Source: Fibrobacter sp. UWB11
GTDB lineage: Bacteria > Fibrobacterota > Fibrobacteria > Fibrobacterales > Fibrobacteraceae
Direction of reading: 5' to 3'
Length of the DNA: 57,519 nucleotides
NCBI RefSeq assembly: GCF_900143015.1
Contig: NZ_FSRT01000006.1
Span: forward strand, 1-57,519
In this document: piece after piece, positions 17,154 to 25,999 of the stretch
Numbering within the stretch: position 1 is the stretch's first letter
Layout: the number at the start of each line of letters is the position of its first letter
Made by a program: the position numbers and the translations under genes
Notes under the pieces: model-generated
The model's input: only the letters and a program-made list of their open reading frames with translations
Databases searched by the model: none
What the model was told of the DNA's origin: nothing

Positions 17154-17182
17154 ATAGAATCGAGCAGTTCTTATGGGCTGTC

Positions 17183-19564
17183 TTAGATAACTTTTGGACG
17201 GCCTGAGCGCATTGACAATAGGGAATCGACCATTTCGTTCCAATGCTCCAGCACAACCTTGCCGATGGCGGGGTCGTACATTTTGCCTAGATTCTTCTCG
17301 ATTTCATTGCGGCAGTAGTCCAGCGACATGGCATCGCGGTAGACGCGCTTGCTGGTCATGGCGTCGATGGAGTCTGCAATGGCAATCACGCGGGCGCCTA
17401 TTGGGATATCTTCGCCTTTGAGACCTTCCGGGTAGCCGCGGCCATCGAAGCGTTCATGGTGGTGCAGCACAATCTGCACCATTTCGTGCGTGTAGTTTGA
17501 CTGCATTAGAATCTTTGCACCAATAACCGGGTGCTGTTTAATAATATCGAATTCCTCGTCGGTGAGTTTTCCCGGTTTTGTAAGTACGTTGTCCTGAATG
17601 CCTATCTTGCCAATATCATGCAAATGAGCGGCATTTGTAATCAACGATATTGAACTTTCCGAAAGACCTAAGAAACGGGCAATCAGTTCTGAATACGCTT
17701 TTACGCGGTCAGAATGGTGTGCCGTGTAAGAATCTTTTGCTTCTTCGACTGAAATCAGGCAAGAAATCAGGTCCTTGAGATTCTGGTTCTCGTTGCTTTC
17801 AGACGATTTGTGATAACGTACCTTGTCGCGATACATGTTCAAGTCGGCTTCCATTTTCCAGTCACTAATAGACTTGCGGATTCCGGTCTCGCTGCATAGG
17901 CGACTTTCGCCTACAGCAATCGACAAATGGTACAAAGCCGTCTTGTTGTATTCCTCGATTCCTCTCCTCAATTGTCTTTGCAGCTTGAACAGCGAATCAA
18001 GCGGGGCTCGCATAACAACAACAAATTCATCGCCTCCGATTCTAAAGCAATTCCCGGTGGTGCCGTAGGCGCCTTTGATTGCGTTAGCAGCTGCGACGAT
18101 TAGTGCATCGCCTGCCTGGTGGCCAAAGGTGTCGTTTGCATATTTTAGGCCGTTCACGTCCATCAAGAGCATGGTCCAATTGCTTGTTTTGGATTGTTCT
18201 TGATTGATTGTGTCTAGAAGTGCATCGAATGCAAGTCTGTTTTCGAGGCCCGTTAAGCTGTCTGTCGTAGCAACATCTTGCAAGTGTTCGTTCATTACGC
18301 GTAACTTGCTGTTAATCTGTTCTAGTTCAAAAGATGTTTCGCTAATGAATGTTGCCATGCGGGCTGCAAGCGGCAGACGTGTAGACTTTTCCGAAATATG
18401 TTCTATTTTTTTGTCTTCGTTTCTTACTATTGGGCCTTCACGCATCGAAGCGATAACAAGCGTGATGTTATGTTGGTTCAAATGTCCTTTTTCACGCAAA
18501 AATTCGCCATGCGAGAAAAATCCAGTGCTGGTGGCTAGATTCTTGAATGGTGTAATTTCATAGGTCGGTTCATGCTGCGACCAGAACGCTTTTCGTGCAG
18601 CGCATGAGAAAATATGCATGACTTCTGGGGCGAAAAGTTCGGCGCTTTCGCTTTCGGCCCTGATTTTTTCGACAATCAACTGAGGTTCGCCATACGACAG
18701 GCGGACTATCGAGCCTTCGTCTATATCCGAAGACATGGTGAGTGAACCGTCTGGATTACTTGCGCCTGCTGCACGTACAATTGAAATGCCGTTATGCTCG
18801 TAGAGCATCGGGAATTCAAGAGCGTTATAAAAGAAATTATTGTCGTTCTTGATGTTCAGGTACTTGTTGTACACTTCGTAGGCTGGAAGGCTGCTCAATT
18901 CATAAAGGACGTTGCCTTTGGAACGGGTAACGTGGAAGTTACGACCGATGGGTTTCCAGCCGCTAATCTTGCGTGATTCAACAAAGAACTCTTCGCCGCC
19001 ATAGAACACGACCAAAAGACCGGTCTTGGTGTAGCCGCCTACTGACGAAAAAACACAGGATTCCGGACTTGTGATATCGGGGGAACAAACGATACCGCCA
19101 AAAATCTGGATGTGCGGTGCTAAGGAGTCGAGGCCCTCGCAAAGATGCGTTGTAGAAAAAGGTGCAATGCAATGATAAATTTCAACGGCCTTCACCCAGG
19201 GGTTATGGTTGGCCTCTTTTACAATTTCGTTTGCAATGTCGTTGATTGATTTTTGGGAGAAATCGTACTGATGAATCTTAAATTTTGTTGTCGGCTTTTC
19301 AAATATGATGGCTGATACCGAGATGTCGCCAGTTTTTTCGCAGTTAACAATGTTTCCGCTAGTCGAGTTGCCGAACCATGGAACATCGGAAAAAACTTTT
19401 TCCAAGATGTCCCAAACAGGCTTCAGTTTTTCCGGATCCAATATTGCAGAATGAATCTGGAAACATACGGTAGGCGAACCGTTTTCCTTGCACCAGTTGC
19501 TAAACTGGACAAGTTCTTTTTCGAATGCCCCCGCATCGTTAAAAGCAAAAAATCTGTTTTTCAT
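17183..19564 (-). CDS. FIST-GGDEF-HD-GYP triple-domain signalling protein
   Basis: 793 aa, no membrane segment. Residues 1-385 form FIST_N plus FIST_C sensor domains (NSTSGNIVNCEKTGDISVSAIIF; GGYTKTGLLVVFYGGEEFFVESRKISGWKPIG; LATSTGFFSHGEF), thought to bind small ligands such as amino acids. A short coiled coil leads to a GGDEF cyclase domain (about 430-575) with an intact IGGDEF near 508, then an HD-GYP phosphodiesterase domain (about 590-770) with HLHDIGK near 648 and HHHERFDGRGYPEGLKG near 703. Both catalytic signatures are intact, so the protein may make and break cyclic dinucleotides in response to its ligand. It stands alone, with terminators on both sides. Confidence 0.92.
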   Translation of the reverse strand: MKNRFFAFNDAGAFEKELVQFSNWCKENGSPTVCFQIHSAILDPEKLKPVWDILEKVFSDVPWFGNSTSGNIVNCEKTGDISVSAIIFEKPTTKFKIHQYDFSQKSINDIANEIVKEANHNPWVKAVEIYHCIAPFSTTHLCEGLDSLAPHIQIFGGIVCSPDITSPESCVFSSVGGYTKTGLLVVFYGGEEFFVESRKISGWKPIGRNFHVTRSKGNVLYELSSLPAYEVYNKYLNIKNDNNFFYNALEFPMLYEHNGISIVRAAGASNPDGSLTMSSDIDEGSIVRLSYGEPQLIVEKIRAESESAELFAPEVMHIFSCAARKAFWSQHEPTYEITPFKNLATSTGFFSHGEFLREKGHLNQHNITLVIASMREGPIVRNEDKKIEHISEKSTRLPLAARMATFISETSFELEQINSKLRVMNEHLQDVATTDSLTGLENRLAFDALLDTINQEQSKTSNWTMLLMDVNGLKYANDTFGHQAGDALIVAAANAIKGAYGTTGNCFRIGGDEFVVVMRAPLDSLFKLQRQLRRGIEEYNKTALYHLSIAVGESRLCSETGIRKSISDWKMEADLNMYRDKVRYHKSSESNENQNLKDLISCLISVEEAKDSYTAHHSDRVKAYSELIARFLGLSESSISLITNAAHLHDIGKIGIQDNVLTKPGKLTDEEFDIIKQHPVIGAKILMQSNYTHEMVQIVLHHHERFDGRGYPEGLKGEDIPIGARVIAIADSIDAMTSKRVYRDAMSLDYCRNEIEKNLGKMYDPAIGKVVLEHWNEMVDSLLSMRSGRPKVI

Positions 19565-19692
19565 TTAGAGTTCCCCTTCTTATTACAGCTAGGCCGTAAT
19601 TAGACTTTAAAAATATATCATATCTAAATGGAATATGGCTAGGGAAAAGTCTAAATTTTTGCCGATAATCGCAAAAAATAGCCTTTTTATGC

Positions 19693-19720
19693 AAAAAAGC
19701 CATCCACGGGAGTGGATGGC
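19693..19720 (-). terminator. Terminator of argF
   Basis: On the minus strand GCCATCCAC / GTGGATGGC with loop TCCC, followed by TTTTTT, about 30 bases after the argF stop. Confidence 0.9.
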
Positions 19721-19750
19721 GTAAAGCGTTTTGCTGTTTATTTGACAAAA

Positions 19751-20707
19751 TTAAGCAAACGGAGTCATAACCTGCCAGAGCACGGCCTTGTGAGCGTGCA
19801 GGCGGTTTTCTGCTTCTTCGAAGCTCATGTTCACGTCGAGATTGTCCATCACGGAGTCCGTGATTTCTTCGCCGCGGTGAGCCGGGAGGCAGTGAGAAAC
19901 CTTGCAGTGAGCCGGAGCGAGCTTCAAGAGTTCATCGTTGATCTGGAACGGCAAGAAGTGAGACTGCTTTGTAGCCTTTTCGCCTTCCTGACCCATGGAG
20001 ACCCAAACATCGCTATAGAGAATGTCGGCGTCCTTGACGGCATCCTTCGGGTCGTTGAATACGCGGTACTGGCAGCCATGCTTCTTCAAGAGCGGCAATG
20101 CTTCTTCGACAACCTTGGAAGGCTGTTCAAAACCCTTCGGGCAGGCGAGCGTGAAGTTCATACCGATCTTGGCGGCAAGGGCGAGGAAGGAGTTTGCAAC
20201 GTTGTTGCCGTCACCGATGAAGGCGACTGTCTTCGGCTTGCCATCGGCGTTCATGAAACCACCGAGGTTTTCGTTAATCATCTGGGCAAAAGCGATGGCC
20301 TGGCACGGATGATAGTCGTCGGTCAATGCGTTCACGACCGGAATGGAACCGTATTCAGCAAGTTCTTCGACGAGCTGCTGCTTGAAGCAACGGACTACAA
20401 TGGCGTTTACCCAGCGGCTGAGGCAGCGGGCAACGTCCTTGACGCTTTCGCGCTTGCCAAGCCCGATAGAATCCGGGGAGAGGAGCACGGCGTGGCCGCC
20501 GAGCTGGTTCATGCCCACCTGGAAAGTTGTAATAGTTCGCAGAGACGGTTTTTCGAAGAACATGCCGATGTTCTGGCCGTGGAGACGGTCAGAGACTTTG
20601 CCCGCGTGGACTTCTTTCTTGAGCTGCGAGGCGATGGCGACGGTTTCGAGAATACGTTCTTCACTCCAGTCCATGAGGCGGAGGAAGTGTTTGTTGCGAT
20701 CGATCAT
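19751..20707 (-). CDS. argF: Ornithine carbamoyltransferase
   Basis: 318 aa, normal length. Transfers carbamoyl phosphate to ornithine to give citrulline in arginine synthesis. Seen: carbamoyl-phosphate loop FEKPSLRTITTFQ (S55-L-R57-T58-I59), RCFKQQLVEELAEYGSIPVVNAL, DDYHPCQA (HPCQ motif), IGDGNNVANSFLALA, DVWVSMGQEGE (ornithine binding), and HCLPAHRGEEIT with the catalytic Cys. Position 59 is Ile where most family members have Arg (SxRTR). Other arginine genes are not nearby. Confidence 0.93.
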   Translation of the reverse strand: MIDRNKHFLRLMDWSEERILETVAIASQLKKEVHAGKVSDRLHGQNIGMFFEKPSLRTITTFQVGMNQLGGHAVLLSPDSIGLGKRESVKDVARCLSRWVNAIVVRCFKQQLVEELAEYGSIPVVNALTDDYHPCQAIAFAQMINENLGGFMNADGKPKTVAFIGDGNNVANSFLALAAKIGMNFTLACPKGFEQPSKVVEEALPLLKKHGCQYRVFNDPKDAVKDADILYSDVWVSMGQEGEKATKQSHFLPFQINDELLKLAPAHCKVSHCLPAHRGEEITDSVMDNLDVNMSFEEAENRLHAHKAVLWQVMTPFA

Positions 20708-20818
20708 TTCTATTCCTTTGGGCGAAACCCTATTATACCATTGATTAAAAAATCATCCGGTTCTTATTGTATTTCGTGATTTCCGAGCGTTTTCCTAGGC
20801 TTTACTAAATGAAAAACG

Positions 20819-20844
20819 AAAAAAACGGAGCTTTTACACTCCGT
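20819..20844 (-). terminator. Terminator of the small basic protein gene
   Basis: On the minus strand ACGGAG-TGTAAAAG-CTCCGT followed by TTTTTTTCG, 35 bases after the stop codon at 20879. Confidence 0.8.
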
Positions 20845-20878
20845 CTTACAGGAAATCACAAGAAAATGCTAACGGATA

Positions 20879-20974
20879 TTAGCGAAGTTTCTTTTTGTGA
20901 CGGTCACGACGACGGCGTTTCTTACGCTTGTGAGTCGCAATCTTCCTGCGCTTTCTTTTCTTTCCGCAAGGCAT
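20879..20974 (-). CDS. 31-residue AURKAIP1/COX24-domain basic protein
   Basis: A very short gene encoding a 31-aa protein that begins MPCGKKRKRRKIATHKRKKR and ends in DRHKKKLR. More than half of the residues are Arg/Lys. This is the signature of the tiny AURKAIP1/COX24-domain proteins known from Bacteroidetes and relatives (MPCGKKRKRHKISTHKRKKR type), regarded as small-subunit ribosome-associated proteins. GGAG sits 8 bases before the ATG and a terminator follows, so it is a free-standing gene. It is shorter than most ORF-calling thresholds and easily missed. Confidence 0.88.
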   Translation of the reverse strand: MPCGKKRKRRKIATHKRKKRRRRDRHKKKLR

Positions 20975-21067
20975 ATTGTATCTCCGTTAAAGGTTAAACA
21001 TAAAAATACGCCACCAAATAGAGAAAAAAAATTCTCGTTTGTCAAGGGGTGGGCTTAAGTTTTAACA

Positions 21068-22096
21068 CTATTCCGCAACCATCTCCATTGCTTTTCGGAT
21101 GAGGGCGGCGGCGCCTCCGTAAAGGTGCGCGCGGGGGCTTTCGTTGCTCAGCATGGCACGGAATTTACGGGCTCCCGGGAGGCCTGCAAAAAGTCCGTAG
21201 AGGTGCTTCACGAGAATCGTTGCAGGGCAGCCTTCGGCAGTCTGTTTTTCGACGTAGGGGAGGTAAGCTTCGAGGAGCGCCTTTCGTGTGGCGGGGATTG
21301 CATTCCCGGCGATAATTTCTGCCGGGTCGTTACTTTCGGGGCGGACATCCCCGAAAATTCTCGCATCGGCATCGTGCAAAAACCACGGATTCTCGTAGGC
21401 TTCGCGACCGACCATCACGCCATCCAAATCCTGGAGTTGCTCTTCGATCTGGTCGAGCGTCTTGATTCCGCCGTTGATGCTCAAGTTGAGCTCGGGCATT
21501 TCGGCCTTGAGGCGGTGGACGAACTCGTAATGGAGCGGTGGCACTTCGCGATTTTCTTTAGGCGAAAGGCCTTTGAGCCATGCCTTGCGTGCGTGTACGA
21601 TAAAGATTTTGCAACCGGCATCCTTAATAGTTTGGATAAAGTCTGTGAAAAATTCCCAGCTGTCCATGTCATCAACGCCAATGCGGCACTTGATAGAAAC
21701 CGGAATCGAAACGGCGTCTTGCATGGCCTTGAAACAGTCGGCGACAACTTGCTTTTCTTTCATGAGGCATGCACCGAAGTTCCCGTTTTGCACACGGTCC
21801 GAAGGGCAACCGCAATTCAAGTTGACTTCGCTAAAGCCTGCGGCTTCGACAAGCTTTGAAGCTGCGGCAAGGTCTGCGGGGTTGCTACCGCCGAGTTGCA
21901 ATACGGCGGGATGTTCAAAAGGTTCATGACCGAGGAATAAGTCTTTGTTTTCGCAGTGCAAAAGCCCCGTGGACACGACCATTTCGCTATAGAGCAAAAT
22001 GTGCTTGGAAAGCAAACGCAAAAAATAGCGTTCGTGGCGGTCCGTGCAGTCGAGCATCGGAGCGATAGAAAGTCTACGATTAAAGTCGATATTCAT
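21068..22096 (-). CDS. dusA: tRNA-dihydrouridine synthase A
   Basis: 342 aa. Distinctive DusA motifs: SIAPMLDCTDRHERYFLR, LYSEMVVSTGLLH, AVLQLGGSNP, NLNCGCPSDRVQNGNFGACLM with the catalytic Cys, CRIGVDD, VHARKAWLKGLSPKENR, and GVMVGREAYENPWFL. It reduces U20/U20a in tRNA using FMN and NADPH. On the minus strand TATTTT (22109-22104) ends 7 bases before the ATG, again without a Shine-Dalgarno. Together with the Dus enzyme at 8839 the genome has at least two paralogues with different tRNA targets. Confidence 0.94.
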   Translation of the reverse strand: MNIDFNRRLSIAPMLDCTDRHERYFLRLLSKHILLYSEMVVSTGLLHCENKDLFLGHEPFEHPAVLQLGGSNPADLAAASKLVEAAGFSEVNLNCGCPSDRVQNGNFGACLMKEKQVVADCFKAMQDAVSIPVSIKCRIGVDDMDSWEFFTDFIQTIKDAGCKIFIVHARKAWLKGLSPKENREVPPLHYEFVHRLKAEMPELNLSINGGIKTLDQIEEQLQDLDGVMVGREAYENPWFLHDADARIFGDVRPESNDPAEIIAGNAIPATRKALLEAYLPYVEKQTAEGCPATILVKHLYGLFAGLPGARKFRAMLSNESPRAHLYGGAAALIRKAMEMVAE

Positions 22097-22114
22097 GCAC
22101 GTAAAAATAGAATT

Positions 22115-23806
22115 TTACGTTTGCGTATTTTCCATGGGCTGGTCGTTGTTCCAAAGAATGACTTTGTTACGGCCGTGTTCCTTGCCTTCGTAAAGAGCCT
22201 TGTCTGCAAGCTGGATGCACTTTTCGGCGCCTTGAGTGCTATCGAATTGAGCGACACCCAATGTGATCGTGACCTTGATTTCTTTACCGCCAAAGAAGAT
22301 AGTTTGGTTTTCAATCTGCTTGCGGAATCGTTCGGCAACGTGTGCGGCGTCTTTCAGCTCTGTTTCGGGGAGGAGCGTCAAGAATTCTTCACCGCCATAT
22401 CGAGCGAGAACGTCGTATTTGCGGAGAAGCCCGCGGATGGTACTTGCGACGGACTTGAGCACGGCATCGCCTGCGGCATGGCCGTATGTGTCGTTTACGT
22501 TCTTGAAATGGTCGATATCGATAAAGATAATGCTGAAAGCCTTTCTGAATCGGTTTGCGCGTTCGACTTCCTTTTCGATAGTCCTGTGCATGTCGCGACG
22601 GTTCGGCAGTTGCGTGAGTTCGTCCGTTCTTGAAATCAAGTCGAGTTTTTTGTTAGCTTGTTCTAGCTCGTACGTACGTTCCTTGACTTCTTTTTCAAGA
22701 ATCTCTCTATGCGCGTTCAGTTCCTGAATTTGCCGTTTTATAGTGGCGTGCATCTGGTTAAAGACTTTTGCAAGTCTGCCGATTTCGTCTTGGCTGCTCT
22801 TTGCCTTGAATTCCTCGATGTTGAGGTTTCCTTCGGTAATTTGCGAAATATGGTCAATCAAGTTGTTCAATGGCTTACACACAATCAATATTTGCCAGAG
22901 AGAAACGAGCAAAATGGCGATAATGGAACTGTACAAAATAATTCGGCTAACATGCTGGACCGATGAAACTTGGGCGTCAATTTCAGTCTTGGGCTGGAGA
23001 GCGATAAGACCGAGATCGTAAGTCGGGTTGAAAGTCCTGTTGATGAGGTAGGATTTTCCTTTGTCCAGCTTTACGAAACGAATGGAATTATCGTTGTCCT
23101 GCTTGATGTTCATGTCGCCAAGTCCGAGTTCGGAAATCTTGTGGACTCCGTCAAGCCAAGTTCTCATATCCGGGTGGTAAAGGATTTCGCCTTGGCCATT
23201 GCATGCGATGAGAATGCCGTTTTGCCCGACTTTGTATTCCGAAAAGTATTTCCAGAGTCGGCGAATCGAAAAGTTTGATATCAGTCTTCCATCACCCATG
23301 GCTCTGTCCGAAACGACAACGCCAAAGGCTCGCTTGGGAGTGCCGTCTGCATCACGGTACCACGGAGAAATGGTGGGTCTGTGTGGTGAAATTCTATTGA
23401 ATTCGATGGGGTAGGTTATCTTGGTTGAGCCCAGCATGGAGTTGTTGCAGACAAGATTGTAGCTACGGTCAAAGAGCGATATGGATTCGCCCGAAATGAA
23501 TAGCGACGATATGTTGAAGCTTTTGAGGTAACCGGCCGCTATGAGCTTGTCCATGCTTTGAATTTCGGAAGTCTTTGCCAACAAAGTCAGACGACTTGCA
23601 AACTGCTCCATTTCGTTGTTGACCGTGTTTGCGAGTTGCTGTAACTGGGTTTCGTTGGTATCGTAACTCAGTTTAAGCGTGGTCTTCATTTGCCTCTGGG
23701 TGAAAACGTAAGTTCCAATCATCACGATGACAAGCATTGAGACAATCAAGAGCAGTAAACTCTTGATGATGATGCTGTTTGTGAGATTGGAAACTTTTAA
23801 ACCCAT
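22115..23806 (-). CDS. Membrane diguanylate cyclase with extracytoplasmic Cache-like sensor
   Basis: 563 aa. Membrane helix about 12-32, periplasmic sensor about 33-275 (ISPWYRDADGTPKRAFGVVVSDRAMGDGRLISNFSI resembles a Cache domain), second helix about 285-308, HAMP (PLNNLIDHISQITEGNLN), coiled coil, and a C-terminal GGDEF domain (about 395-555) with IDIDHFKNVNDTYGHAAGD and intact YGGEEF. It would synthesise c-di-GMP in response to an external signal. The dusA start lies 18 bases beyond its stop on the same strand, though dusA has its own -10 box inside this gene's end. Confidence 0.92.
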   Translation of the reverse strand: MGLKVSNLTNSIIIKSLLLLIVSMLVIVMIGTYVFTQRQMKTTLKLSYDTNETQLQQLANTVNNEMEQFASRLTLLAKTSEIQSMDKLIAAGYLKSFNISSLFISGESISLFDRSYNLVCNNSMLGSTKITYPIEFNRISPHRPTISPWYRDADGTPKRAFGVVVSDRAMGDGRLISNFSIRRLWKYFSEYKVGQNGILIACNGQGEILYHPDMRTWLDGVHKISELGLGDMNIKQDNDNSIRFVKLDKGKSYLINRTFNPTYDLGLIALQPKTEIDAQVSSVQHVSRIILYSSIIAILLVSLWQILIVCKPLNNLIDHISQITEGNLNIEEFKAKSSQDEIGRLAKVFNQMHATIKRQIQELNAHREILEKEVKERTYELEQANKKLDLISRTDELTQLPNRRDMHRTIEKEVERANRFRKAFSIIFIDIDHFKNVNDTYGHAAGDAVLKSVASTIRGLLRKYDVLARYGGEEFLTLLPETELKDAAHVAERFRKQIENQTIFFGGKEIKVTITLGVAQFDSTQGAEKCIQLADKALYEGKEHGRNKVILWNNDQPMENTQT

Positions 23807-23854
23807 AGTTCTTTGCGTCTTTTCTTGAAATATAACTAACGAATTTGCAACTGG

Positions 23855-25405
23855 TTAGCGTTTCTTTCTGCGGGTGAACGCAAAAATGAACCCGAAGAGC
23901 ACGGCGATGGCGAAAATCCACGGGGTACGGCTGAAACCGGAATCGTTTTCTTCGGTCGGCTTTGTTTTTTCTTCGATACCCTTGTTCTGGTTTCCGTCCT
24001 TGATGCCCAGGGCCTTGTGCCAGGTTTCGCGGAATTCTGCAAATGTGAGGTCTCCGGAAATCGGGTGGTTCAGGAGCTTGTTTATGTTGTTTGAATAATT
24101 CGCGAGGATTTCATAAATCTTTTCTTCGGAGTAAAGCGCCGGGATTTCGAGATGGTCCCAAATGGCGCTGAACATGGATCCGAGAATCTGTTCAATATCA
24201 CCCCATTCTGGAATGGCTGTGTAGGCACGCCCTGTGCCGAGCATAGGAACAAGCGTCTTGTAGTCGTCGTCCTTGGACCAGTTGGCAAGAACCTTCTTCG
24301 ATGCGGGGAGCATGCCTATTTGCTTTGTATATGCATCCAAGTTTTCATCGTTGGTGAGATAAAGTAAAAGATCCAAAGATTCTTGCTTTTTGTTGCCTGT
24401 CGGGATGGCGAGGTTACTGCCGCCGATGAAGCTGATGGAGCCTTCCGTGCCCTTCGGTATGGGAAGAGCCATGACGCTGTCGTTACCGATTCTCGTGTTC
24501 AAAAGGCCGCCTTTTTCGCCTTCGATTCGTGTCTGCATGATGACTTCGGATGTGTTTACGATAAAGGCGAGTTCACCCGCATTAAAGTGTTGTACAATTT
24601 GAGCCGTGTTCATCTGCAAGGCGTCGGTGCTGACGAGGGTGTCGAGTACAAAACTCAAATACTTGGCGATACCATAGATGGTCTTTGGGGTGAGGATACT
24701 CGCTTTCCATTTGCCATTAGCGTCTTTTTCGATGAAATTGCCGCCATTGCTCCAGATCCACGGGGCGAAGTTGTGCGGGATATTCCAGTCGTTCTTTCCC
24801 GGGAATGCAAATGCGCGGACCTTGGTGCCGTCGTCGAGCACTTCGTGGCTGTTGTTCACCTTGCGGATGGCTTTAACGAATCCATCAAATGTAGAGACAT
24901 CGTCAGGATTGATGTCGTTCTTCTTGAGAATGCGTTTGTTGGCCAAAATTGGGCGGATATCGATGAACCACGGAACGGAATAGATGGTCGTGTCGGAGTC
25001 GATATGAGTCGTGTTCCAGCTGACGGGAACGAACCTCGTGGAATCAATTTGTGTGAGCCATTCGTTCAAAGGCTTGATTTCGCCGCGGGAAGCAAAGTAC
25101 GGGACCCATGTTGTGCCGAGCTGTAATACGTCTGGTGCGTCTATGCCGGTGGCAAGTGCCGTCGTGATGCGGTTCCAGGCTACACCCCAGTCCAGAACGG
25201 TGACTTTTGTCTTGATTCCTGTTTTCTTTGTGAAAAGGTTAAGCCTTTGTTCTAGTTTTTCCTGAGGCGAAGCACCGTTTGGCATAATCCAGACCGTTAG
25301 GGCTTCTTGTTTAGGTTTGGGCTTTGCTACAGGTGCCTTTGCTGCAAAAATGAACGATACGGCAATCGTTGTTACGATGCCCACAATTTTCGTAATAGCT
25401 TTCAT
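23855..25405 (-). CDS. Extracellular solute-binding protein with a C-terminal membrane anchor
   Basis: 516 aa. The start at 25405 is chosen because AGGAGGT precedes it at ideal spacing and a signal peptide follows; an upstream in-frame ATG at 25441 lacks both. The mature part is a family-1 sugar-type ABC binding protein: LTVWIMPNGASPQEKLEQRLNLFTKKTGIKTKVTVLDWGVAWNRITTALATG, PDVLQLGTTWVPYFASRGEIKPL, GGSNLAIP. Unlike normal members it ends in a hydrophobic helix and RRKKR (about 493-516), preceded by a charged disordered stretch. No ABC permease or ATPase gene adjoins it. It may be a tethered glycan receptor or an orphan binding protein. Confidence 0.85.
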   Translation of the reverse strand: MKAITKIVGIVTTIAVSFIFAAKAPVAKPKPKQEALTVWIMPNGASPQEKLEQRLNLFTKKTGIKTKVTVLDWGVAWNRITTALATGIDAPDVLQLGTTWVPYFASRGEIKPLNEWLTQIDSTRFVPVSWNTTHIDSDTTIYSVPWFIDIRPILANKRILKKNDINPDDVSTFDGFVKAIRKVNNSHEVLDDGTKVRAFAFPGKNDWNIPHNFAPWIWSNGGNFIEKDANGKWKASILTPKTIYGIAKYLSFVLDTLVSTDALQMNTAQIVQHFNAGELAFIVNTSEVIMQTRIEGEKGGLLNTRIGNDSVMALPIPKGTEGSISFIGGSNLAIPTGNKKQESLDLLLYLTNDENLDAYTKQIGMLPASKKVLANWSKDDDYKTLVPMLGTGRAYTAIPEWGDIEQILGSMFSAIWDHLEIPALYSEEKIYEILANYSNNINKLLNHPISGDLTFAEFRETWHKALGIKDGNQNKGIEEKTKPTEENDSGFSRTPWIFAIAVLFGFIFAFTRRKKR

Positions 25406-25524
25406 GGTACACCTCCTTTTCCAAAACGTCAAATGTATCAAGAATGTATGATATTTGTAGATTTATTAAAAAAATAAAAGAAATGCAAGCAAAAAGTTGC
25501 GAAGGTTCGTTCAGGAGGGGCAAA

Positions 25525-25887
25525 ATGATGGCTGTTTGTGGTATAGTCAAGAAAAATGGTCGAATTTTGATGTGTAAAAGGGCCACCGGGGTGCCTTTCC
25601 AGGGGTGTTGGGAACTGCCGACCGAAACTTTGGAGGGGGATGAACCTGCCGAAAATGCTCTGGAAAGGGTCTTTTTTGAGCGCTTGACCGCAAAAACACG
25701 ATCTTTGCAGCGTGTAGGGGCGGTTGATTTTTCGTATGGCGAAGGTTACCGGATTTTGGCGTACGGGGTGGAACTCGAGAAGAATTTTATCCATATATAT
25801 GGGTATGATGATTTCCGGTGGGTGAAACCGTGTCATTTAAGGACACTTCGTGTACTTGAACCCCATGTGACTTTGCTCACTAGATGA
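25525..25887 (+). CDS. Nudix-fold protein with a degenerate Nudix box
   Basis: 120 aa; the ATG at 25525 has AGGAGG at 25513-25518. MMAVCGIVKKNGRILMCKRATGVPFQGCWELPTETLEG matches the start of MutT/MutY-C-terminal Nudix domains (GxWELP). The following box reads ALERVFFERLTAK where REXXEEXGU is expected, so two of the metal-binding glutamates seem lost. It could bind nucleotides or damaged DNA without hydrolysing, as the MutY C-terminal domain does, or be decaying. It is divergent from the binding-protein gene. Confidence 0.6.
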   Translation: MMAVCGIVKKNGRILMCKRATGVPFQGCWELPTETLEGDEPAENALERVFFERLTAKTRSLQRVGAVDFSYGEGYRILAYGVELEKNFIHIYGYDDFRWVKPCHLRTLRVLEPHVTLLTR

Positions 25888-25999
25888 ATCATGAATTGTA
25901 AATTAATGATACACGTAAGGCGTTCCTCTAGCAAATATTATGGTTCTTTCTTATATTTTTGCAAAAACAAAAACACTTAAATATAAGGAGTTTGTAATT

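Noticed and set aside
15804-17243. A 479-codon antisense frame over gltA, and similar long shadows over 1154-2638, 12241-13227 and 14272-15423
   Set aside because: All mirror well-supported genes in the same codon register; the absence of stops follows from the biased codon use of the real genes.
20809-20997. 62-codon plus-strand frame over the COX24-like gene
   Set aside because: The minus-strand reading gives a recognised protein with ribosome site and terminator; the plus-strand product is featureless.
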